From: Archangiaceae bacterium
GTDB lineage: Bacteria > Myxococcota > Myxococcia > Myxococcales > Myxococcaceae
Direction: 5' to 3'
Length of the DNA: 7,050 bases
Assembly: GCA_023248915.1 (NCBI GenBank)
Contig: JAHFDQ010000335.1
Location: 1 to 7,050 of the forward strand
The first letter of the stretch is position 1; each line of letters begins with the position of its first letter. Made by a program: the position numbers and the translations under genes. A model generated the notes under the pieces. It was given only the letters and a program-made list of their open reading frames with translations. It searched no databases and was not told the origin of the DNA. Shown here one piece after another: positions 1 to 6,592 of the stretch.

Positions 1-1004
1 CCGAACTTGGTCTCGACCGGCGCGGACACCTCGCCCGGCTTCAGCGAGAACGCCGCCTGGGCGAACTCGGGCACCCACGCGCTCCGCTCGTTGAAGCCCA
101 GGTCGCCGCCGCTCTCCTTGCTGCCGGTGTCCTCGGAGAACTGCTTGGCCAGGTCGGCGAAGTCCTTGCCGGCGGCCAGCTCTTTCTTCAGGCCCTCGAT
201 CTTCTTCTTGGCCTCGTCCTTCTTGTCCTGGGGCGCCTCGGTGGCGGCCTTGATCAAGATGTGGCGCGCCTTGACCCGTTCGGGCTGCTGGTAGAGGAAG
301 TGATTGGCGGCGTAGTAGTCGGCGATCTCCTTCTCGTGCGTCTTCTGGAACGCCGCCAGCTCTTCCGGCTTCGCCGCCTGCACCTTGTCGGCGTACATCG
401 TCGGCTGGAAGCGCACGAAGGTGGCCTGGGCCTTGTTGCCTTCCTTGAAGAACTTCGCCTTCACCTCGTCGTCGGACACCACCGCCGCCGCCTCGACCAG
501 GTCGAGCAGCTTCTGGGCCGAGAGCCTGCGCCTCAGGTCGGCCTCGTACTCGACGTCGGTGCGCCGGTAGTAGTCGCGCAGCACCTCGCGGTAGCGCTCG
601 CCGTCGAACTTGCCTTCCTTCTGGAAGTCGGAATTCTTGCGGATGAGGTCGCGCAATTCGAGGTCCGAGGGCAAGAGCCCTTCCTTCTCGGCGGCCTGGG
701 CGAGCAATTCGGTGTTCACCAGGCGGTCGAGCACCTGCTTCGGGATGCCCATCTGGCGCGCCAGCGACTCGGGAATGGGGTTGCCCTGTTCGCGCAGGTA
801 GGCCAGTTGGTTGGCGTACTCGCGGCGGAAGTCCTGGAGCGGAATTTCCTGGCCGTTCACCGTCGCGGCGGCTTCCGTCGCCACCCGGGTGAAGGGCTTG
901 TCGCAGCCGCGCGACCCCGGCCCCCACTGCAGGGCGAACAGGACGGCGATGCCGACGATGAAGAGGTACGACAGGAGGCGGCGAGGGTCTAAATGCTCGT
1001 TCAT
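1..1004 (-). CDS. PpiD-like membrane-anchored peptidyl-prolyl cis-trans isomerase (SurA/parvulin type), C-terminal part outside the window
   Basis: The gene starts with ATG at 1004 and reads without a stop to base 1, giving 334 residues; the rest lies beyond the left edge. Residues about 11-27 form one hydrophobic segment, so the protein is probably anchored in the inner membrane with its body in the periplasm. Residues 48-170 resemble the PpiD/SurA N-terminal chaperone region: VNGQEI near 49, a QVLDRLVNTELL helix near 90, and FQKEGKFDGERYREVL at 127-142, the pattern seen in PpiD. A parvulin rotamase domain begins near residue 243 with VKARHILI and continues with FADLAKQFSED and SGGDLGF (281-304). 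Proteins of this family assist folding of exported envelope proteins. No strong Shine-Dalgarno precedes the ATG, but the start sits just before the anchor segment. Cys34 follows the anchor, but SRGC is not a convincing lipobox. It is divergent from mreC. SurA-like is the alternative name; the family assignment is firm. Confidence 0.9.
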   Translation of the reverse strand, partial: MNEHLDPRRLLSYLFIVGIAVLFALQWGPGSRGCDKPFTRVATEAAATVNGQEIPLQDFRREYANQLAYLREQGNPIPESLARQMGIPKQVLDRLVNTELLAQAAEKEGLLPSDLELRDLIRKNSDFQKEGKFDGERYREVLRDYYRRTDVEYEADLRRRLSAQKLLDLVEAAAVVSDDEVKAKFFKEGNKAQATFVRFQPTMYADKVQAAKPEELAAFQKTHEKEIADYYAANHFLYQQPERVKARHILIKAATEAPQDKKDEAKKKIEGLKKELAAGKDFADLAKQFSEDTGSKESGGDLGFNERSAWVPEFAQAAFSLKPGEVSAPVETKF

Positions 1005-1083
1005 GGTGGCCCGAATCGGACCTGGAACGTGCGCCGGCCCGCGCAGGCGCGGAAACGGAACTCCTCGCGGTCCGTGAGGAACC

Positions 1084-1113
1084 TTGACTCTGTAGGATCG
1101 GGGGCCTGAAAAT
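1084..1113 (+). promoter_or_regulatory. Candidate sigma70-type promoter for the mreC operon
   Basis: TTGACT (1084-1089, five of six matches to TTGACA) is followed after 18 bp by GAAAAT (1108-1113, four of six matches to TATAAT). This would start transcription near 1120, about 28 bp before the mreC start codon. It lies in the only intergenic gap upstream of the operon, which is also the leader of the divergent foldase gene. A GC-rich hairpin, CCGCGC-AG-GCGCGG at 1039-1052, lies on the foldase side. I found no equally good promoter on the minus strand. Prediction by eye only. Confidence 0.4.
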
Positions 1114-1133
1114 GCAAGCAGTTTGGCGGCGTT

Positions 1134-1138
1134 AGGAG
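1134..1138 (+). promoter_or_regulatory. Shine-Dalgarno of mreC, supporting the GTG start
   Basis: AGGAG lies nine bases before the GTG at 1148. No ATG in that frame occurs before the membrane anchor, so this site decides the start. Confidence 0.6.
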
Positions 1139-1147
1139 TTCTCTGGA

Positions 1148-2023
1148 GTGCTGGCCCTTCTCAAGCGACAACGTGAGCTGATCGTGGTGGCCGCGCTGTT
1201 GCTGTACCCGTTCGTGACGTACCTGACCCACGGGCACCGGGGCCGCGAGATCAACCTGGTCGATCGCGTGGTGCTGGGGGTGACGTCGCCGGTGGCGCGC
1301 GCGCTGGTGTGGACCTGCGACGGCATCGGCGACACCGTGTCGAGCTACGGCGCGCTGCGCGGAGTTCGGGCGAAGAACCTCGAGCTTTCCACCGAGAACA
1401 GCCAACTGCGCGCCGAGGTCAACTCGCTGCGCGAACAGTCGGCCGAAAACGAGCGGCTGCGCAAAGCAGTCGGGTACGTCGAGGCGACGGCCGAGAAGGA
1501 GATCGCCGCGCGCATCATCGGCATCAACCCGGTGGCCAGCTTTCTGTCGCTGCGGCTGAACCGGGGCGAGAGCGACGGGGTGCGCGCGGGCATGCCGGTG
1601 GTGACCGCCGACGGCGTGGTCGGCCGGGTCAAGCGCGCCACCGGCGGAGCTTCCGACGTCGAGCTCATCACCGACCAGGCCAGCAAGGTGGCCGTGCTGG
1701 TGCAGCGGTCGCGGGTGCGCGCGACGGCGGCGGGGCGGGGCGGGGGCCACCCGCTGGCGCTCGAGAACGCGGTGCGCACCGACGACGTCGAAGAGGGCGA
1801 TCAGATGATCACCTCGGGCACCGATGGCGTCTTCCCGAAGGGCCTGGTGGTCGGCCGGGTGACGGCGGTGCAGCGCAAGCAGTCGGGCATGCTGCTGTCG
1901 GCCGGAATTCTGCCGGCGGTAGACTCGACGCGCATCGAGGAGGTGCTGGTGGTGCCGGCCCTCGTACCGTTCGGCCCGGCGCCGCCGCCGCCTTCCGCGC
2001 GCGCGGCCGAGAGGAAGCGATGA
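1148..2023 (+). CDS. mreC: Rod shape-determining protein MreC
   Basis: MreC (291 aa) is a periplasmic scaffold, anchored in the inner membrane, that connects MreB filaments and MreD to PBP2 and RodA in the elongasome. Residues 11-27 are the single membrane anchor, preceded by a short basic cytoplasmic tail (KRQRE). Residues about 72-108 form a heptad-like coiled coil rich in Glu, Leu and Arg, and the paired beta domains follow at about 117-270. Family hallmarks are GMPVVTADGVVGRV (148-161) and TSGTDGVFPKGLVVGRV (222-238). A short Pro-rich tail (PAPPPP) ends the protein. The length is within the usual MreC range. The start is GTG at 1148 with AGGAG nine bases upstream. It is the first gene of a compact operon and its stop overlaps the mreD start (ATGA). 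No mreB lies upstream. Confidence 0.96.
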   Translation: MLALLKRQRELIVVAALLLYPFVTYLTHGHRGREINLVDRVVLGVTSPVARALVWTCDGIGDTVSSYGALRGVRAKNLELSTENSQLRAEVNSLREQSAENERLRKAVGYVEATAEKEIAARIIGINPVASFLSLRLNRGESDGVRAGMPVVTADGVVGRVKRATGGASDVELITDQASKVAVLVQRSRVRATAAGRGGGHPLALENAVRTDDVEEGDQMITSGTDGVFPKGLVVGRVTAVQRKQSGMLLSAGILPAVDSTRIEEVLVVPALVPFGPAPPPPSARAAERKR

Positions 2024-2523
2024 GGTTTCTGCTCACCGTGGCGCTGGCGCTGGGGCTGCTCACCGTCGAGTCGGTGGTGGTGAAGTACCTGGGGTTGAGC
2101 CTCGTGCGCATCGACGTCACCGTGGTGCTGGTGGTGTTCCTGGCGCTCCGGTCGGGAATGCTCGAGGGGGCGGTCTCGGCCTTCTCGGTGGGCTACCTGC
2201 TCGACGTGATGAGCGGCCACCCCACCGGGCTGTACCCGTTCCTGGCGGTGCTGGTCTTCCTGGTGGTTCGGCTGGGCGGGGCGGTGGTCGACGCCCGCTC
2301 GCCGGTGGCGTTCATGGCCTTCACCGCCGCCGCCGAGCTGGGCCACGGCCTGTTGGCGGCGTTCTTCAACTGGATGACGTCGAAGGAAGGCCAGGTGCCG
2401 GCGTCGTTGTCGGTGCTGCCGCTGCAGGTACTTCTGACGGTGATCGCCGCGGTCGCGCTGTGGCCGCTGCTCAAGCGTTTCGAGGCGCCCCAGGAAAGGG
2501 CGCAGCCCAGCCTGCTCCGGTAG
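2020..2523 (+). CDS. mreD: Rod shape-determining protein MreD
   Basis: This is a small, very hydrophobic inner-membrane protein of 167 aa with about five membrane segments, the size and architecture of MreD. It partners MreC in the elongasome. The stretch from about residue 45 (RSGMLEGAVSAFSVGYLLDVMSG) matches the conserved MreD region in which a Gly-rich helix is followed by an L-D-x-x-S-G/P motif. The ATG overlaps the mreC stop as ATGA, and GAGG at 2011-2014 stands five bases before it, so translation is probably coupled. The same frame is open far upstream inside mreC, but that extension has no MreD character. MreD is poorly conserved in sequence, so the assignment rests on hydrophobicity, size and position together. 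Confidence 0.92.
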   Translation: MRFLLTVALALGLLTVESVVVKYLGLSLVRIDVTVVLVVFLALRSGMLEGAVSAFSVGYLLDVMSGHPTGLYPFLAVLVFLVVRLGGAVVDARSPVAFMAFTAAAELGHGLLAAFFNWMTSKEGQVPASLSVLPLQVLLTVIAAVALWPLLKRFEAPQERAQPSLLR

Positions 2524-2526
2524 CCC

Positions 2527-4539
2527 ATGACGCTTCGGCCCACCAGCCCCGGGCGAGATCTCAAGGTCCGCTACCTCTACCTCGGCGGCGCCATGCTCGC
2601 CGGGCTGGTGGTGCTGGCGGTCAACCTGTACCGGCTGCAGATCATCCAGGGCGACGAGTACCTGGCGAAGTCGCAGGAAAACTTCATCAAGCCGATTCGG
2701 GTGCGCGCCGACCGGGGGATGATCAAGGACCGGCGCGGCGAGATTCTGGCCGACAGCCGGCCCTCGTTCGACGCCTTCGTCACCCCGGCCTTCTGCCAGC
2801 GCTGCGTGGCCGAGGTGCTGCCCCGGCTCGCCACCTACCTGCAGTGGGACGAGGTGCAGCAGGCCCGCATCGAAGCGCAGGTGAAGGGGACGCGGGGTCC
2901 GGCGCGGTTTCAGCCGATCTCGGTGCGCGTCGACCTGACCCGCGACGAGCTCGACGTGCTGAACGCCCACCCCGACGAACTGCCAGGGGTGGACCTGGTG
3001 CCGGTGCCGCACCGCAACTACCGGTCGGGCGCCCAGTTGGCGCACGTGCTCGGCTATATGAACGAGGTCACCCAGGACGAGCTCGACTCGCTGAACTCGA
3101 AGGGCGGGGGTTACGCGCTCGGCGACTACGCGGGCCGCCGCGGCATCGAGCGGTACTTCGAGTCGCGGCTGCGCGGTCAGGACGGGCTGCGCAAGGAAGT
3201 GGTGAACGCGCGCGGCGAGTCGATGCGCGACGACCAGGGGCTGATCGGCGGCAGCGACGAGGTGCCCCCGAAGCCCGGCAAGAACGTGGTGCTGTCGATC
3301 GACTCGCGCCTGCAGGCCGAGGCCGAGCGCGTCTTCCCCGGCGTGGCCGGGACGGTGGTGGCGCTCGACGTCCGCACCGGCTTCATTCTCGCCATGATGT
3401 CGCGGCCGTCGTTCGACCCGAACGTCCTCACCGGCCGGGTCAGCGCGGCCCAGATGACGGCGATGGCCAAAGATCCTCTCCAGCCGATGATGTTCCGGTC
3501 GGTGGCGATGCACTACAGCCCCGGCTCGACCTTCAAGCCCATCACCATGCTGGCGGCGCTGAAGTCGGGGCAGTTCAACGCCCACAGCTTCGTCAACTGC
3601 ACCGGCGGGTACCGGCTGGGTTCGCGGGTCTGGCGCTGCTGGGCCGACCGCGGTCACGGAATTCGCGACTCCCGGCAGGCGCTGCAGAGCTCGTGCGACA
3701 CTTTTTTCTACCACGTGGGCGATGTCCTCGGCCTCGACCCGATCGCCGAGATGGGGAAGGCGCTCGGGCTGGGTTCGCCGACCGGCATCGGCGTGGTGGG
3801 CGAGGTGCCGGGCATCATGCCCGACGTCGCCTACCACGACCGGGCGACGCCGGGCGGGTACCAGAAGGGCATGGCGCTCAACAGCGCCATCGGCCAGGGC
3901 GACGACAACGTCACCCCGCTGCAACTGACGCTCGCCTACGCGGCCATCGCCAACGGCGGCACCCTGTACCAGCCGCAGTTGGTGCGCCGCATCGAGTCGG
4001 TGGACGGCAAGGTGCTCGAGGAGTTTCAGCCCAAGGTGACCCGGCAAATTCCCATCGCCGCCGAACACCGCGCCCTGGTCGTCGACGCGCTCACCGCGGT
4101 GGTGAACGAGGCGGGGGGGACGGCGACGCGGGTGCGGTTGAAGGACATTCTGCTGGCGGGCAAGACGGGCACCGCCCAGGTGCAGCGGATTGGCGCGGTG
4201 CGCGAGAAGAAGGAAGACATGGACTACTTCGAGAGGGACCATGCCTGGTTCGCGGCGTTTGCTCCGGCCGATGATCCCGAGATCGCGGTGGTGGTGCTGA
4301 ACGAGCACGCGGGCCACGGCGGCGTCGAGTCGGCGCCCACCGCGGCGGCGGTGGTGCAGAAGTACTTCGACCTCAAGAAGGCCGACGCCAGCGCTTCGGT
4401 GGTGCCGGCGGTCCGACCGCCTCCCCCGGTCGAGGGGCCGCCGGAAAAGCCCACCGAGAAGCTGCCCGCTCCGGGGGACGACGCGAAGCGGAAGCTCGCC
4501 GCGGGCCAGCCTCCCCCCGACCCGGGCGAGGTGCGGTAG
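2527..4539 (+). CDS. mrdA: Penicillin-binding protein 2, elongasome DD-transpeptidase
   Basis: This 670-aa class B PBP cross-links peptidoglycan during cell elongation, working with RodA in the periplasm. One membrane anchor spans about residues 17-36. The PBP dimerisation region begins with RGMIKDRRG (63-71). The transpeptidase domain carries SxxK at S334-T-F-K337 (catalytic Ser334), S389-C-D391 as the second motif (S-x-D, as in many PBP2 proteins, instead of S-x-N) and K546-T-G548. Cys358, Cys371, His377 and Cys390 are spaced like the zinc ligands I recall for Acinetobacter PBP2. A CxxC pair (Cys90/Cys93) sits in the N-terminal region. The last ~45 residues form a Pro/Lys/Glu-rich tail, which accounts for the extra length over the ~630 aa of E. 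coli PBP2. It begins three bases after the mreD stop with no clear Shine-Dalgarno, suggesting translational coupling, and its TAG overlaps the rodA GTG by one base. Confidence 0.97.
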   Translation: MTLRPTSPGRDLKVRYLYLGGAMLAGLVVLAVNLYRLQIIQGDEYLAKSQENFIKPIRVRADRGMIKDRRGEILADSRPSFDAFVTPAFCQRCVAEVLPRLATYLQWDEVQQARIEAQVKGTRGPARFQPISVRVDLTRDELDVLNAHPDELPGVDLVPVPHRNYRSGAQLAHVLGYMNEVTQDELDSLNSKGGGYALGDYAGRRGIERYFESRLRGQDGLRKEVVNARGESMRDDQGLIGGSDEVPPKPGKNVVLSIDSRLQAEAERVFPGVAGTVVALDVRTGFILAMMSRPSFDPNVLTGRVSAAQMTAMAKDPLQPMMFRSVAMHYSPGSTFKPITMLAALKSGQFNAHSFVNCTGGYRLGSRVWRCWADRGHGIRDSRQALQSSCDTFFYHVGDVLGLDPIAEMGKALGLGSPTGIGVVGEVPGIMPDVAYHDRATPGGYQKGMALNSAIGQGDDNVTPLQLTLAYAAIANGGTLYQPQLVRRIESVDGKVLEEFQPKVTRQIPIAAEHRALVVDALTAVVNEAGGTATRVRLKDILLAGKTGTAQVQRIGAVREKKEDMDYFERDHAWFAAFAPADDPEIAVVVLNEHAGHGGVESAPTAAAVVQKYFDLKKADASASVVPAVRPPPPVEGPPEKPTEKLPAPGDDAKRKLAAGQPPPDPGEVR

Positions 4540-5690
4540 TGGAGATTGGAATTCAGAAGCGGATGCTGCCCCACGTCCCCTGGGCGCTCTTGTTCGCCTG
4601 CCTGACGGTCGCTTCCATCGGCATCTGGAACTTGGCGTCGGCGTCGCGCCCGCCGCACAGCCCGGTGTGGACCAGCCAGTTGGTGTACCTGGGAGTCGGG
4701 CTGGCCGCGATGACGGCGGTGGCGCTGGTCGATTACCGGTTCATCCAGCGGGCGGCGGTGCCAATCTATCTGATCAACATCGCGCTGTTGCTGGCGCTGA
4801 AGGTGATGGGCCACCGCGCCAAGGGCGCCGAGAGCTGGCTGGTGATCGGCCCATTCCGCATGCAGCCCGCCGAGTTCATGAAGCTGGGCATGATCTTGAT
4901 GCTGGCGAAGTTTTTTCACGACGACTACCGGCCCAACGTGACCGGTTACGGCTTCCTGCGGCTGATTCCGCCCACGCTCCTGGCCATCGTCCCCATCGTC
5001 ATCGTGCTGATCGAGCCCGAGCTGGGCACGTCCCTGATGATGCTGTTCACCGCGGCGACGATGCTGGTGTTCGCTCGGGTGCGCTGGTGGGTGGTGGCGG
5101 TCATCGGCGTCGGGGCCCTGGTCGCGGCGTTGGTCATCTGGAACGACTGGGTGCGCGAGCAGTCCGAACCGCGCGCGACCGTGGTTCGGCACTTCATGAA
5201 GAAGCACCAGGAAGACCGGATTTCGGCCTGGCTCGACCCGACCGCGGACTTGAGGGGAAAGAATTACCACTCGATCCAGTCGAAGATCGCCGTCGGCTCG
5301 GGCGGGCTGTCGGGGAAGGGGTGGATGAAGGGCACCCAGACCGGCCTGTTCTTCCTGCCCGAACAGCACACCGACTTCATCTTCTCGGTGTGGGCCGAAG
5401 AGCACGGCTTCACCGCGTGCCTGCTGTTGCTCGTGCTCTACGGCGCGGTGTTCCTGACGTCGCTGGGAGTGGCGTTCAACGCCCGGGACCGGTTCGGCGC
5501 CTTCGTCGCCGCCGGCGTGGCGGCGATGATCTTCTGGCAGGTGTTCGAGAACATCGGAATGGTGACGGGACTGTTGCCGGTGACCGGCATCACCTTGCCC
5601 CTAATGAGCTACGGCGGCAGCTCGATGGTGAGCGTCTTCCTCGGCATCGGGCTGCTGGTGAACATCAGCATGCGGCGGCACATCTTCTGA
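4539..5690 (+). CDS. rodA: RodA, SEDS-family peptidoglycan glycosyltransferase of the elongasome
   Basis: RodA (383 aa, about ten membrane segments) polymerises lipid II into glycan strands and forms a complex with PBP2, encoded immediately upstream. SEDS landmarks are GAESWLVIG...QPAEFMKL (96-116), EPELGTS (159-165, where many relatives have QPDLGT), the large extracytoplasmic loop ending in LPEQHTDFIF with the presumed catalytic Asp279, and the C-terminal signature TGITLPLMSYGGSSM followed by the last helix. The length is close to the family norm of about 370. The start is GTG at 4539, sharing its G with the mrdA TAG; GAGG at 4528-4531 is seven bases upstream. An ATG at 4563 (Met9) is a possible later start but lacks a well-spaced ribosome site. 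FtsW is the main alternative; the PBP2 neighbour and the HTDFIF motif favour RodA. Confidence 0.96.
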   Translation: MEIGIQKRMLPHVPWALLFACLTVASIGIWNLASASRPPHSPVWTSQLVYLGVGLAAMTAVALVDYRFIQRAAVPIYLINIALLLALKVMGHRAKGAESWLVIGPFRMQPAEFMKLGMILMLAKFFHDDYRPNVTGYGFLRLIPPTLLAIVPIVIVLIEPELGTSLMMLFTAATMLVFARVRWWVVAVIGVGALVAALVIWNDWVREQSEPRATVVRHFMKKHQEDRISAWLDPTADLRGKNYHSIQSKIAVGSGGLSGKGWMKGTQTGLFFLPEQHTDFIFSVWAEEHGFTACLLLLVLYGAVFLTSLGVAFNARDRFGAFVAAGVAAMIFWQVFENIGMVTGLLPVTGITLPLMSYGGSSMVSVFLGIGLLVNISMRRHIF

Positions 5691-5693
5691 TAT

Positions 5694-5714
5694 CTCCCCT
5701 GCCTTCGAGGGGAG
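5694..5714 (+). promoter_or_regulatory. Hairpin covering the Shine-Dalgarno of the PilZ gene
   Basis: CTCCCCT (5694-5700) and AGGGGAG (5708-5714) are perfect 7-bp complements around the loop GCCTTCG. The right arm is itself the strong ribosome site, six bases before the ATG at 5721. The left arm begins three bases after the rodA stop. If it folds, the stem would hide the ribosome site; ribosomes finishing rodA would open it. No U-run follows, so it is unlikely to be an intrinsic terminator. The complementarity is read directly; the regulatory role is inferred. Confidence 0.5.
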
Positions 5715-5720
5715 CCGAAG

Positions 5721-6287
5721 ATGCCGAAGAGGACCGAGCAAAGGCCCAAGCCGACCGCCGCCGGCGCGCCCGAGCTCGAGGGCGACCACGGAGGCCCCGA
5801 GCACCGGCACTTCCCCCGCGCCCGGGTCTCGGTGCCGTTCTCGGTCTGGATTGGAGAGGCGAGCGACCGGCGGTTCTCCGCCAAGCTCGACTCGGTGAAC
5901 CTGTCGGTGAGCGGGGCGCTCTTGTCGAGCACGTTCTTCCTGCCGGTGGAGACCATGCTGAGGCTGTCGTTCGAATTGCCCGGCGGAGAGGTGCCGGTGC
6001 AGGCCCGCGCCGAGATTACCCGCGAAGAACGCCCCGACTCGCAGGGCAGGGGCCGCAGCGGCTTCGCCGTGCAGTTCGTCGAGTTCTTCGACCAGACCGA
6101 GGTGACGCTCGCCAAGCTGTTCCTCGGACATCAGTTGCGGGGCTTCGCAGAGCCGTACCTGGCGTCGAAGCGCGCCCGGTCGTTCACCAATGAGCTGGAT
6201 AGGGTGGTCGACGCGCTGGCGGCGTTCGAGCTGAAGCGGGTGACCGAGCCCGAGGCGGGTTGGGGGCTGAAGCAGGGGCCTGCCTGA
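5721..6287 (+). CDS. PilZ-domain protein, putative c-di-GMP receptor
   Basis: This soluble 188-aa protein has one PilZ domain at about residues 28-125. Both ligand motifs of PilZ are visible: RxxxR at R29-H-F-P-R33 and (D/N)xSxxG at N60-L-S-V-S-G65, so c-di-GMP binding is plausible. The layout RxxPRxxV...NLSxSGALL resembles the PilZ-like family expanded in myxobacteria. The first 27 residues are charged and probably disordered. The C-terminal segment from about residue 130 looks helical (NELDRVVDALAAFELKR) and has no recognisable domain. I see no signal peptide or membrane segment. It lies 30 bp after rodA on the same strand, so it is probably co-transcribed with the rod operon; a role in wall synthesis is suggested only by position. 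The start is the ATG behind GAGGGGAG. Confidence 0.88.
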   Translation: MPKRTEQRPKPTAAGAPELEGDHGGPEHRHFPRARVSVPFSVWIGEASDRRFSAKLDSVNLSVSGALLSSTFFLPVETMLRLSFELPGGEVPVQARAEITREERPDSQGRGRSGFAVQFVEFFDQTEVTLAKLFLGHQLRGFAEPYLASKRARSFTNELDRVVDALAAFELKRVTEPEAGWGLKQGPA

Positions 6288-6291
6288 GGTA

Positions 6292-6351
6292 GCGGCGCTG
6301 GGGATCGCCCTGTGGCAGGTAGGGAGAAGGGGGCTTTCCCTCCAGAGCCGC
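6292..6351 (+). terminator. Candidate stem-loop terminator after the PilZ gene
   Basis: Two nested complementarities begin five bases after the PilZ stop. An inner stem pairs AGGGAGA (6321-6327) with TTTCCCT (6335-6341), with one G-U pair and a 7-nt loop. An outer stem pairs GCGGCGCT (6292-6299) with AGAGCCGC (6344-6351), with one mismatch. No T-run follows, so this is not a classical intrinsic terminator; it may instead mark the 3' end of the mRNA. Confidence 0.3.
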
Positions 6352-6356
6352 CCGGC

Positions 6357-6408
6357 ACGACCCACCGGCATCCTCGAGCTTCCGGCGCTCGCGGGCGTCA
6401 GGGGTCGT
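6357..6408. repeat. Nested inverted repeat
   Basis: ACGACCC (6357-6363) is the exact complement of GGGTCGT (6402-6408). Inside that pair, CGAGC (6375-6379) complements GCTCG (6387-6391) around a 7-nt loop. Such pairs can arise by chance in GC-rich DNA, so only the sequence symmetry is claimed. It directly follows the candidate terminator stem. Confidence 0.3.
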
Positions 6409-6449
6409 CCCGGCGGAGCGGTCGAGTACCGGCGGTGAGGGTACCCGTT

Positions 6450-6551
6450 TGAAACGAAGAGATTCCGTCGATTCGGCGCCCGTTTCAGGCACCAAAGCTC
6501 CGTCAAGTCGCGGGGTTGCAAACAGCGTTTTGGCAGAATTTCTTCGTTTCA
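6450..6551. repeat. 102-bp MITE/REPIN-like unit with 16-bp terminal inverted repeats
   Basis: The left end TGAAACGAAGAGATTC (6450-6465) and the reverse complement of the right end GAATTTCTTCGTTTCA (6536-6551) agree at 15 of 16 positions, and the one difference would be a G-U pair in RNA. The 70-bp interior codes for nothing visible. A partial inverted copy, CGTTTCA, lies inside at 6481-6487. The unit is poorer in G+C than its surroundings. I see no target-site duplication and no transposase. It could be a miniature inverted-repeat element, a REPIN-like repeat or a structured RNA; the sequence alone does not decide which. Confidence 0.5.
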
Positions 6552-6571
6552 GTGGGGACCTTGAAACGAAG
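6542..6571. repeat. Perfect 10-bp inverted repeat with a third copy of the decamer
   Basis: CTTCGTTTCA (6542-6551) and TGAAACGAAG (6562-6571) are exact complements separated by ten bases. The left arm is the same sequence that forms the right end of the 102-bp unit, so in RNA it could pair either backwards to 6450-6465 or forwards to 6562-6571, but not both. There is no T-run on either strand, so a plain intrinsic terminator is not obvious. Confidence 0.5.
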
Positions 6572-6580
6572 TCAGGTTGG

Positions 6581-6592
6581 CGCATCGATGCG
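6581..6592. repeat. 12-bp perfect palindrome
   Basis: CGCATCGATGCG reads identically on both strands. It is immediately followed by a smaller symmetric motif, GTGC-CGC-GCAC (6593-6603). It could be a protein-binding site, but it lies at the 3' ends of both flanking genes where no promoter is expected. Confidence 0.35.

Noticed and set aside
261..992. 243-codon plus-strand frame opposite the foldase gene
   Set aside because: Composition is a Leu/Arg/Val/Glu shadow. The minus strand encodes a clear PpiD/parvulin protein here.
1309..2019. Upstream in-frame extension of mreD inside mreC
   Set aside because: The extension is Arg/Gly/Ala-rich with no MreD features, and the ATG at 2020 has a good ribosome site and the usual ATGA overlap.
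3691..3699. S-C-D instead of S-x-N as loss of PBP2 activity
   Set aside because: S-x-D at this motif is common in PBP2 proteins, and the SxxK and KTG motifs are intact.
1801..4317. Long open frame (838 codons) on the minus strand across mreC, mreD and mrdA
   Set aside because: Its product is a low-complexity mix of His, Arg, Gln and Pro, typical of the antisense frame of a GC-rich gene. The plus strand has three unmistakable genes here.
4224..5405. 393-codon minus-strand frame across the mrdA end and rodA
   Set aside because: Shadow of the rodA frame: Gln/His/Arg-rich, with no recognisable domain.
6450..6571. CRISPR array based on repeated TGAAACGAAG
   Set aside because: Only three short copies, one inverted, at irregular spacing (112 bp and 10 bp); no cas genes in the window.
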